From: Lucifuga dentata
Taxonomy: Eukaryota > Chordata > Actinopteri > Ophidiiformes > Bythitidae
Length of the DNA stretch: 64,000 nucleotides
Assembly (NCBI GenBank): GCA_014773175.1
Contig: VXCM01001336.1
Coordinates: forward strand, 62,001 to 126,000
Direction: 5' to 3'
Below, piece by piece: positions 37,301-45,400 of the stretch. The notes beneath the pieces were generated by a model. That model saw only the letters and a list, made by a program, of their open reading frames with translations. It ran no database searches and had not been told where the DNA came from. How positions within the stretch are numbered: the first letter of the stretch is position 1; each line of letters opens with the position of its first letter. A program made the translations under genes and the position numbers.

Positions 37301-39196
37301 CCCAGCTGTGAATTTGCAGCATGTGGTGACCTGTAGTGTTTCTCTTTCTCAGGATACAGTCCTGGCAGAGCTGCTGCAAAGCTGCAAAGAACAAATCGTA
37401 TCTTATCATGAGCACGAGTCTCTGCTGGACCATAAACAAGAGGAGGAGCTCAGCGAGGCAGAACAAAAAGCCGCCTGGGCCGAGTACGAGGCGGAGGTAA
37501 AGAGCTGCACGCCGTATTTATGATTTCTTTATGTAATGTATTTATTTAGCATGAAAGATATTCTCACAGTATTTTACTCTGCATCACTTACCCCTCATTT
37601 AAACACATCTCTTTATAACTACACATTTTTCCTCAGTCAAGCACGGCCAGCCCACTAGTTTCCTCCAACCAGATCAACTTGAACAACCAAAGCAATGAAG
37701 AGCTTCTGGTACATGAGATTTTCTTAGAACCGATACTCCAGCGTACTTCCAGTGTTTGCGTTTTAAGTGACCTCACATGACAAATATCTTTACAGAAATT
37801 GCTAAACAAGAGTCGAGCCAACGTGTCGTCGGCCTTTCTGTCGCTACAGACAATGAAAACGCACAGCATCGAAGACTACATATTGCGAGTGGTGAGTGAT
37901 CTCAAGCGTCCGTTCTGATGTAAAGCACGTGCTTAAAATTTAAGTGATGAAACTATTTGGGAAAAAAAAGAAGCTAAGCTAATGCCTGATAGCATGTTTA
38001 TTTTTAATATACTGTATATATATGTGTGATATGATGTTACACTGCATCTTAGTTATACATATTCTGCTGCATTGAGGTGTTGGTGAAGCTATGCTGTAGG
38101 CACCCACAGCACAGATATATGCTGTATGCATACATACGACAAGTTTAAAGGACCATACCAGTGATTTTGCATGTTTGAGCCCAATAAATATTGCCTATAT
38201 ACATGGTACGTTACTGCCAACCAGTTTTCAAGACATAAAACTGTGGTTTAGTTTTCAAAATCCCCTCATCTTTCAAAATCAAATGTTCAGGTGTTACACC
38301 CACATTAAAATTCATTGTTTCACCTGATAACACGTACGTCCATCTGTAGAAGAATTTTTAATTTCTCGGTAAAAGCTATCTTCTCCTGGGACTATATTCC
38401 CTGGCAGAGATACATTTTCTTCCATGTATCTCTGTGTTGGATCAGTTAAACTAAGTAACTCTGACAAAAAATTATAATGTGGTTCACTGTGAGAGATTTA
38501 TCTTAAGCACATTTTAAGTCTCTACATTTTTACAGTGCACTGAAATGAAAAGTAGCATGTTTAGTAGTATGTGTTGGAAAATGGTTGGCAGTAATCTAAT
38601 GTGTGTGTTGTATTTATTGGGCTCAAATAGGGAAAAATCACCAGCATGGTCCTTCAAGGTGAAAACATTAAATGCCTTAGGAAGGTATTTGGCCGCCAAG
38701 AGCCACAAGAACAGATTGATCGCATCTTGGCATAGATTGTACAAGTCTCTGGAGTCTCTCATTCTCTGGCCTGTTACTTGAAAGAGATCATTTTATCTCA
38801 TGCACAAAACAGGCCAGACATTGACGTTACATTGTTTTTTCTTTCTTTATTTCCAGCGACAGCAGTACCCTCATTTGTTGGAGGTTGAGCTCAAGAGCAA
38901 GGCTGAGATTTGGAAACGCTGCGACGAAAAGGAGAAGGAACGTAGAAAAGCCTTTTATCGAGATGTTCTTGCACAACAACAAAAAGTAAGCCCTCACATC
39001 TGGTGTTTTTTTTTTTTTTTTTTANTTTTTTTTTTTTTTTTTTAATGTGTGTGAGTGTGTCTGCACAGGTGTACGTGCACACTAACAGCCTCATGTTTTC
39101 ACCCTTACGCAGCTCACACTAAACATTCAGGCCTTACTGAACAGCCGAAGGAACCAGGAGATGCAGATGACTACGACCACTGTGAATCAGCTATGA
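10340..39196 (+). CDS. atrx: ATRX chromatin remodeler, complete, 35 coding exons
   Basis: Nuclear SNF2-family ATPase that reads histone H3 through its ADD domain and deposits H3.3 with DAXX at heterochromatin. Coding exons: 10340-10359, 11379-11473, 11586-11641, 12152-12195, 13253-13377, 13743-13859, 15494-15603, 16217-16284, 16378-18170, 20179-20242, 28642-28793, 29053-29241, 29357-29459, 30472-30571, 30740-30928, 32005-32149, 32514-32623, 32761-32904, 33023-33200, 33275-33412, 34201-34376, 34646-34763, 34896-35026, 35117-35187, 35841-35920, 36008-36164, 36264-36364, 36448-36556, 36702-36879, 37052-37243, 37353-37496, 37637-37708, 37796-37891, 38857-38985, 39113-39196. The lengths sum to 5,778 nt, 1,925 codons plus stop, with every phase matching. 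Human ATRX is about 2,490 residues; the shortfall is mainly in the large acidic/basic exon (1,793 nt) and in the C-terminus, which ends TTTTVNQL with no Gln/Pro-rich tail. It could be a teleost atrx-like duplicate. Confidence 0.97.
12409..13102 (+). mobile_element. Solo LTR, retrovirus-like, in atrx intron 4
   Basis: The segment starts TGATTTATATG and ends CTACGACA, flanked on both sides by GTGT (12405-12408 and 13103-13106), a 4-bp target-site duplication. Near its 3' part are a TATA-like TATATTAAGAGG and an AATAAA (AGAATAAAGAGTG) about 60 bp before the end, the usual U3/R/U5 arrangement. There is no internal retroviral coding sequence next to it, so it is a solo LTR. Its apparent 694 bp includes a 67-bp assembly duplication at 12616-12682, so the true length is about 627 bp. 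Confidence 0.7.
12550..12682. other. Assembly artefact: identical 66-bp copies around one N
   Basis: 12550-12615 and 12617-12682 are identical, separated by N at 12616. It lies inside the solo LTR of atrx intron 4. Confidence 0.9.
15494..16540 (+). other. atrx: ADD domain exons of atrx (GATA-like and PHD zinc fingers)
   Basis: Three exons (15494-15603, 16217-16284, start of 16378-18170) encode the cysteine-rich ADD module at about residues 153-260. Visible zinc ligands include [31 protein letters not shown] and [10 protein letters not shown]. In mammals this module binds H3 tails unmethylated at K4 and trimethylated at K9. All expected Cys pairs appear present, so it should fold. The junction between DEQCR and WCAEGG is the non-canonical GC-AG intron. 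Confidence 0.95.
16285..16377 (+). other. atrx: GC-AG intron within the ADD domain of atrx
   Basis: The exon must end ...CAG TGC AG to join A TGG TGT GCT (R-W-C-A), which matches the conserved protein. The next bases are GCATGATGG, giving a GC donor. The only nearby GT (in GATGGTGTTT) would add residues and shift the frame. The acceptor is a normal TTCTACAG. The intron is 93 bp, the shortest in the gene after the 82-bp one at 33413-ish neighbours are far longer, so size also supports it. Confidence 0.9.
18098..18170 (+). other. atrx: DAXX-binding-like motif at the end of the large atrx exon
   Basis: The exon end encodes [15 protein letters not shown]...FRQSSG, which aligns with the human ATRX segment EQKIKPVTENLVL...FCQSSGD that contacts DAXX (established knowledge, from memory). 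Its conservation in a protein otherwise shortened in this region suggests that DAXX binding is kept. Residues about 785-809. Confidence 0.7.
18488..19335. mobile_element. Non-autonomous Tc1/mariner-like element with long IR/DR termini
   Basis: An 848-bp element in atrx intron 9 is bounded by TA dinucleotides (18486-18487 and 19336-19337). The right end reads inward as CAGTATCAGTCAGAAGTA and the left end as CTATCAGTCAGAAGTA. The two ends stay complementary for about 200 bp. Each inverted repeat holds two related AAGTA(T/C)ACCCC blocks, one outer and one inner, which is the IR/DR layout of Sleeping Beauty-type transposons. No intact transposase frame remains. Confidence 0.75.
19439..19748. mobile_element. 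Short TIR element, possibly hAT-like MITE
   Basis: The left end GTTACATTTACAC is complementary to the right end GTGTAAATGTAGC, and an inner pair around CAAATATCCAAT also repeats. It is about 310 bp, non-coding, in atrx intron 9. Target duplications are not clear, so class is uncertain. Confidence 0.45.
20580..20701. repeat. AT/GATA simple repeat with internal symmetry
   Basis: A run of TA repeats interspersed with TCTATA and GATATC units in atrx intron 10. It is largely self-complementary. Confidence 0.9.
22290..23196. mobile_element. hAT-superfamily non-autonomous element with perfect 8-bp TSD
   Basis: The 907-bp element reads TAGGGCTGGGCGATATGG at the left and TATCGCCCTGTCCTA at the right, which are imperfect terminal inverted repeats. 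It is flanked on both sides by ATTTGAAA (22282-22289 and 23197-23204). An exact 8-bp duplication is the hallmark of hAT transposition. The ends resemble the widespread fish repeat starting GGGCTGGGCGATA. I see no transposase frame. It lies in atrx intron 10. Confidence 0.85.
23328..24622. mobile_element. Foldback-like element with two ~450-bp inverted arms
   Basis: The left arm (about 23328-23775) and the right arm (about 24165-24622) are imperfect reverse complements over nearly their whole length, from AACAAC at the outer left to GTTGTT at the outer right. Matching blocks include GAATGATTGAATTAATTG, GGCATGTCTATGCTGCC and ATTCTGGCATTAATAATGC with its partner. The spacer is about 390 bp. No coding potential is visible. 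It lies in atrx intron 10. Confidence 0.8.
26103..27198. mobile_element. Long-TIR MITE, copy 3, split by a solo LTR
   Basis: Begins TTTTAAAGGACCATACC and ends CCATGGTTCCTTTAAA, with the interior in the opposite orientation to copies 1, 2 and 4. The element is interrupted after GGAATGAACTG and resumes at ACTGAAACCAA; copy 7 is uninterrupted at that point and reads AATGAACTGAAACCAATGG. It lies in atrx intron 10. Confidence 0.85.
26515..27043. mobile_element. Solo LTR nested in the MITE, TSD ACTG
   Basis: A 529-bp insertion begins TGTCGTGGCAATTTG and ends AATTTCTCTCACA, the TG...CA ends typical of LTRs. It is flanked by ACTG at 26511-26514 and 27044-27047. Homologous MITE copies carry a single ACTG here, so the insertion and its 4-bp duplication are directly demonstrated. 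There is no internal domain and no long open frame. The parent family is not recognised. Confidence 0.8.
27614..27650. other. Assembly gap of 19 N between C runs
   Basis: Ns at 27622-27640 are flanked on both sides by C homopolymers. The gap is in atrx intron 10. Confidence 0.95.
31730..31852. other. Assembly artefact: identical 61-bp copies around one N
   Basis: 31730-31790 and 31792-31852 are identical, separated by N at 31791, in atrx intron 15. Confidence 0.9.
32514..33412 (+). other. atrx: SNF2 ATPase lobe 1 of atrx (motifs I-III)
   Basis: Exons 32514-32623, 32761-32904, 33023-33200 and 33275-33412 encode helicase lobe 1. Motif I is [10 protein letters not shown] (Walker A, residues about 1154-1158), motif Ia is [10 protein letters not shown], motif II is the DEGH box (about 1275-1278) and motif III is [10 protein letters not shown]. 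All catalytic residues are intact. Confidence 0.97.
33545..34129. mobile_element. Long-TIR MITE, copy 4
   Basis: Begins TTAAAGGACCATACTACCC after a non-repeat flank and ends near GGTAATGGCCTG, where the right terminus is slightly decayed. The ends are complementary over about 85 bp and the interior matches copies 1 and 2. It lies in atrx intron 20, between the DEGH-box exon and the next helicase exon. Confidence 0.9.
35375..35625. repeat. Degenerate SINE-like teleost repeat in atrx intron 24
   Basis: The run TTCACAGCAAGAAAG, GGGTTTGAACTC, CATGTTCTCTGTG, AATGCTGGGATAGG and a terminal GAGTGGATGGATG follows, in order, the consensus of a dispersed fish repeat known from memory. The copy is diverged and ends at A-rich sequence that then merges with an assembly duplication. 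Confidence 0.5.
35626..35758. other. Assembly artefact: identical 66-bp copies around one N
   Basis: 35626-35691 and 35693-35758 are identical, separated by N at 35692, in atrx intron 24. Confidence 0.9.
36264..36879 (+). other. atrx: SNF2 ATPase lobe 2 of atrx (motifs IV-VI)
   Basis: Exons 36264-36364, 36448-36556 and 36702-36879 encode lobe 2: [17 protein letters not shown] (motif IV), [23 protein letters not shown] (motif V) and [12 protein letters not shown] (motif VI with the conserved Arg-Phe-Gly-Gln). This completes an apparently active translocase. Confidence 0.95.
38147..38657. mobile_element. Long-TIR MITE, copy 5
   Basis: Begins TTTAAAGGACCATACCAG and ends AGCATGGTCCTTCAAG, with the same orientation as copies 3, 7 and 8. 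It is about 510 bp, slightly shorter than the full-length form, and lies in atrx intron 33. Confidence 0.88.
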
Positions 39197-39658
39197 TGGA
39201 CATGGAGAGATCATGATGTATAAAAGAAAGTGATGCTTCTGTTCTTCATCACAACGAAGGGGACCATATTTCTTCATGCCACCACGTGTAGAATTGAATG
39301 TACGTAACAAGCGTGTGGACTGCGCTTCCACAACACAACAGCAGTTTAATTACTTTAGATTTTTATTGCTACAGTCACTAATAATGTTAAGTTGAACTAT
39401 TTCCCGCATTGTTTTGCACTTTTAGAAATGTACTTTGTAGAAATGTACTGTAACTTTGACCAATCTGTAGGTATGCCTTTATTTTTAATATCAAATCAAT
39501 TGATATCATTTATACCAGCCAGTGCTTTGGAATGCTTTCCAAACATTGAATCATAACATATTCATGCCTTACTATTTTACCTTAACATGCTTTGCTGCTG
39601 GGTTATGTTTTTAAAGTGTTTGTTTTTGTTTATTTACAAGTTTTTTTTTAATGTCTGT

Positions 39659-39664
39659 AATAAA
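39659..39664 (+). terminator. atrx: Poly(A) signal of atrx
   Basis: A canonical AATAAA lies 463 bp after the atrx stop, followed by a T-rich stretch. It is the first canonical signal downstream and therefore the probable 3' end. Confidence 0.6.
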
Positions 39665-42424
39665 TGTGCAAAATACCTGACATTGGTAGTTCTACTTTTG
39701 TTCATTTGTATCATCACCCAGATCCAGGACTTTAAAGTTAAAATATTCAAACTAAACAGTTTTTCATTGTAAAGCAAAGACACGTTAGACATAATGTAAA
39801 ATAGCTGTTTAGTCATTTGACCTGATCCATAAGGTCACACAGGCTAACAAACTGTAGCAACATGTTGAGCTACATGCATATATAGCTGCATATCTGAAGT
39901 GGCTTTAGATTGCACAATTCCTTATGAAGTAATTTTGTTATTGTTTGAAAAGAAATCTTTCAAATATGTAACAACTGAAAAAACAAAACCCATTTCTTCT
40001 ACTAATCTGGCGTAACAGCATGTAGATTTAGCATAGATCACAACTCTTACAGGTAAAATCAAATCACAACATTCAGATATTTGAAAGCCTTTACTAACTA
40101 TTCATTTTTTATGTGAAATTTATTTATAAAAAACAAATTATCTGTAAACGAAAAACTTATCTGTAATCTAAAATAGATTTAAGAATTAAAATTACTGCCC
40201 CTGTGGGTATTTGTTGAAATAATTATGTTAAACATTTACCTTCTCAATCATTATAAGTGCCTCCACTTCTATGATGCTACCCTTTCTGAAAGCTCTATTT
40301 TTTCTTCTGATCCACACCCTAGCTCTCATTGCAGCCCATCTCAAACTCCACACTCACACACCTAATTCCCCAAATAAAGTCAAAAACTGACATTTCTACA
40401 AATCTCCAACCTGCCTCCACAGGGCAGAGCTTAGACTCATCTCTTTTACTGTAGTTGTGAATTTAAGTCAGAGGATTTGAGCTTTTTCCTCTCACAAGCC
40501 TCTTCAACTGCCTTGTCCTATGGCGCTAAGCTAAATAGCATTAACTTGACAAGATAAACCACATGCTGTGACTTTTACCACAATACCAGATCTGACCTAA
40601 GATGTCATTGCTGTCTCCCAAACTGTTTTTTTCCCCTAAATCTACCACATTTTTCTAATCCCTTCAAGTTGTCCCACTTCATGCCTCTTCATAAGTTTGA
40701 GACCAAGACTTTTCACCCTCATGAACAAAGCAAATATTCAATGCTGTCTCTTTGCCTCAAGTGAATTTATTCTGTCACTTCCTTTCAATGGCTGCTACTA
40801 AACACTTTAAAAACTTGATTGTGCAGAATCATTGGGAAAGACTTGTTTTACACCCTGTTAGAAGGTGCTAAAGTGAAGCTACGCTGGAGCAAAGAGCAGG
40901 TGCATCTTCACCTTTACTGTGTTGGTGTTCCACAGAATGTCAAGAACCAACAGTTTACATCTCCCTCCCCAGCAGAAATAGCAGCTGTTCAGTCACTGAG
41001 GTGTTTCTTGCAGAAAAAGACTTCACAGTCATTTATTAGTTAATTACTGAAAATGAACCAGCTGCAGCAGCAGAAATACACTTCAAGGTTTCCTTCAGGC
41101 TCCTCATCAGCTGACACAGTCAAGCCAGGATCACGTGCACCTCTAAGGATGACTAAACACGTGGTACATCTGCTATAAAGTAATAATTATATCATCTATT
41201 TAGTTTTATTGTGCAACATGAGTTCTCCACGAGAGTTTTCACAGGAATGTAACGTTCTTTGTGCATGCCTACAGCAGTTTTGAACAGATTTGGCTATCTT
41301 ACACACATTAACAACTGTATCACCATGCTTCAACCAATACCATAAAAGTGTGTTAAAAATAGACAATACTGTCTATGTCCAAGAAAAAAAATGTCCACGA
41401 CACCTACAGTTATGCTTAACTCTGACATTTCTATCCTTGTAGATGAAGTCAAGAAATGTTCATTTTATGTTGTCCAGGATCAAATATTCATGCATAAATA
41501 TGGATAATTCTTTTAAGGTAAAATCAAGTCAATTTAAGTTCAAACAATGGAAAACTTGTAACACTACATGAATCTCGTAGCTAAAGGCAAACCAGATATT
41601 GCCTATGAACTAAAATGTTTGAAGTCCACTGAAGGCAACGCATAAAACACAGAACATGTACAGCTTCAAAGATACTTGAAGATTTAGTTAGAAATGGCAT
41701 TTAATTGCCAAATCAGATGATGAAATTTATTCATTTTTACTACTTGGTTATTTTCTTTCAGGGTTATGGGGGTGGGGTTCTATCCCTGCATGCATTTGGC
41801 AAAACCATCACAGCATTAAGATGTACATAAACTATCAACCACACTCATCTATTGAATTTTTGTTTTAGTCACCTGGCCTAAACTTGCCTGAGGAGTTGGA
41901 GGTATGTGCACAAACTACACCAGAACTAAACAAAAGATCCATTGTTAAGTGACTTATTCCCCCTCACCCCATTCCACAGTGGAATGCGTTTTTCTGAAGA
42001 AACGATTAGAAACATGAAAGATCTCATAATGCCATTTATATGTTAAAAACAACACAGAACATTAAGCTGGTAAAGGATTAAAAATAAAATATTTACAGAC
42101 TGACGTAACACTCAGGTACTGCTAAGTTTACATCCACGTGGTGTAAAATAGCAAAATAAAAAAATGCTACACACAGACAAAATCATCTTTAAGTTTCTTA
42201 ATAAAACTTTGGTAAATAAAAAAATATTAATTTGTCACTAGCTCCGTTACCTTCACAGTGATGCTCCAGAAAGCCTGATCCTCCAGGAGAGGTTTTAGTC
42301 CCTTAGTAGAAGTTTTTATAAACCCATCACTCATGCTTGCCGCATGATGTGTGTCTTAGGCCGTGCATAGTTATAAAAATAAAGCCTTTGGCTCTGATCT
42401 GAGCAGCAGGTTGTGCGGCTGTAG
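39665..42424. other. Intergenic space between atrx and ccdc61 (tail to tail)
   Basis: About 2.7 kb without a recognisable gene. It should hold the 3' UTR of ccdc61 (minus strand) near its right side; TTTATT around 41726 would be an AATAAA on the minus strand. An open frame at 40819-41043 has no family resemblance. Confidence 0.5.
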
Positions 42425-45400
42425 TTAGTGTCCTGTGTCCAGATCCCTCATATATTCCTGAAGCGCCTGCAGCCTGGCATCAATCTCCGACAGCTCAGCA
42501 CCCGTGTCTATGGAGCTTTCTGGATAGGTTGGAGATACAAATTGATAATTGTGTCCTGCATGGTGGCTGAAATTTTGTTCAAATCAAATTTTAAAATCAA
42601 TTTAATCCAGAAAAAAATCTAAAAGACTTGTCAAACATTACCTTTGTTTTTTAGTCTGTATGTGGGAGTGCTGCATAATGGCTTGGTAGTGAAAAGGCCT
42701 CCTCTAGACTACAAACAGATACAAAAAATAAATAAATAAATAAAATAATCATACATTAAAGAACCGTACTGCTGGTTTCACATGTTTCAGCCCAATTAAT
42801 ACAACCCACATACATGCCAACCATAGTATTTATTGGGCTCAAACATGCAAAATCACTGATATGGTCCTTTAAATATACAAACAAAACTGAAAAATGATCA
42901 GTGAACCAGAGTTACATTGATAACCATATCACTTACCGCACTGGCTCCATTGTAAGTTGATTTTCTTCCTCTGCAAAGAAAAAATAAAACATTTAAAAAA
43001 AAGTTAACAGACACAGCCGAGGTTAAAAAAGTAACCGTAGTGATCGTCAAACAGGAAGTAATTCACCTGAGCAGAGCTTTTGCCATTTCATCCATGTCCA
43101 CCAAGGAGCCTTCAGAGGAGTTCCTGCTCCTCCTTTGCTCCAAAGACAGGCTTTTGCCTCTGCTGCCAGACCGAGTGTGAGGATAGATCTCTCTCGAACG
43201 CGAGCGCCCCCTCTCAGGGACGATGGGTGATGTCATTATCTCCCTCCTAACCTTCCTTTGTCTTATAGGAGAAAAAATGTTAAGTCATCAGAAATTCAAA
43301 TGCTAATGACCTGAAAGCAAAAAAAAAAAAAAAANAAAAAAAAAAAAAAAGAAAAAAGAAACCAACTTTTTGAGTTCTGCTTCTTTCTGTCTGCGCTGTC
43401 TGTCCTGGATGTAAGCGGTTGGGTCAAAGCGTGGTGTCCGTGATCCTGAAAGATTACAGACGGGAATATTAACGTCTAAATGCATTAAAGGACCATACCA
43501 TCCATTTTGCATGTTTGAGCCTAATATATTCAATTTTCATACACGTANTAAAGGACCATACCATCCATTTTGCATGTTTGAGCCTAATATATTCAATTTT
43601 CATACACGTAAGGTCACTGACAATCATTTCCCAAACCGTATTTCCAAAATATTTCAGCTTTCCTGATATTTTGCAAAATCTCTTAATCTTTCAAAATCAA
43701 ATATTCAAGTGAAACACCCACCTTAAAAAAAATTGATGTTTTGTCTGCTAATAGTTATGCACCCTTATGAAGTCACAGTCATTAAAATTTTTCAATAAAC
43801 GCAGGTCTTGTTTTGGGACTATATTCCCCAGTGGAGACATACATTCACTCCNAATTTTTCAATAAACGCAGGTCTTGTTTTGGGACTATATTCCCCAGTG
43901 GAGACATACATTCACTCCATACTTATTGCTCTTAAACGCTAAAATTACAAAACCTCGAAAAAAACCTGAGTACACGTGTTGTTCACGATGATGGATTACC
44001 CATCCCAAGAACGTTTCAAGTATCAACAAGTTGATTTTAATAGTGTACCAGAATGAACTGAAACCAATGGATGTCTGGAAGGTAGGAAAAAAAATTAGTT
44101 TAACTCACCATTCCAATAGTATGCTTTGGGAAATGATTGTCAGCAATGTTACGTGTATGAAAATTGAATATGTTTGGGTCAAACACGCAAAATGGGTGGT
44201 ATGGTCCTTTAAAACTCAACTTTACTGGTGGGATTCTAAACATTTTCCCAAAAAAGATTTGAATCTGAAAGAAGAGTCATGATGAAGCCGCTGTGCTCGG
44301 TAATGTAATCCTCAGCGTTGGTACCTGTGGGAGACGGAGACGGCCGCATCAAGCGAGCGCGCGGTCCTGAGGAGTCTGCTCTCCTCCCTCTCTCCTCTGA
44401 CCTTTGCCCTCTGTTCTCCATCCTTTCTCTGGATCCTGAGCGAGCCCGGAGTGAACCGGATCCAGACCTTCTCTCGCGGGACAGCGAGCGGTAGATTTCC
44501 CTGTCGGCCCGAGAACCGACGCGACTGGATTGAACCGGAGTCACTCTGCTGCGGAACACAGGAAGGTGAAGTGCGCTAAGCAGGTAACTCAGACTGAGGA
44601 ATATTTTGAGACTACACAGACATTTCAAAGAAAGACAAAGAATATAAAGATATAGCGCACACTTAGATCGTCTCACCCTCTCCGCAGTAACACCAGCTCG
44701 TTGGTGAGGCTCTTGACACGAATTCGGAGAGCAGACTCTGACGCCCTGAGCTCCTCCAACTAGCCAGAACAGAAAATAACATTACAAATCACCTGAATAA
44801 CAAAGGAAGCATCCACCACAAATCTACTTCTGTCCAAGTTTATTTAGACCAAGAAGCAGAAATGCTCCACCTGCTCCATCAGGACTCGCTGCTCCTGGCT
44901 TCTCTTGGATGCTGATCGCTGGCTTTTGGCTCTCTCCTTCAGAAGCTGCTCTTCCAACGTTCTCACCACGCCTCTGACCCTCCAGTCTTCTCTTCCTGGT
45001 GAGGAGCCGCATCCACCAATCTGCAGCTGCTCCAAAACCTTGGCCATGGCATCCTTCTCCTCTTTCACCAGAGCCAGCCTTGAAAACAGCAGGAGACATT
45101 CAAAAAAAATAAATAAATAAAAGCCCCGTATCTCCTCATAATCATGGTCAGGGTGCTAAAGATAAATGCAACCTACTCTGCACGCAGCCGCCGTATTTCT
45201 AGTTCTGCAGATTTGTTAACTCCACGCGAGGTGAGAGAGCTGAGCTCGGTCCTGAGGGCTCTGATCTCCCTCTGCAGGGCTGCTGGATCAGGCTTCCCCA
45301 CATAGGGCAGCGGCAAGGGGTAGTGAATCCTAAAAAACAAAACACCGTCAGCACCCCAGCTACTGCCAATTACACACATAAGATATCAAGAAACAAACCA

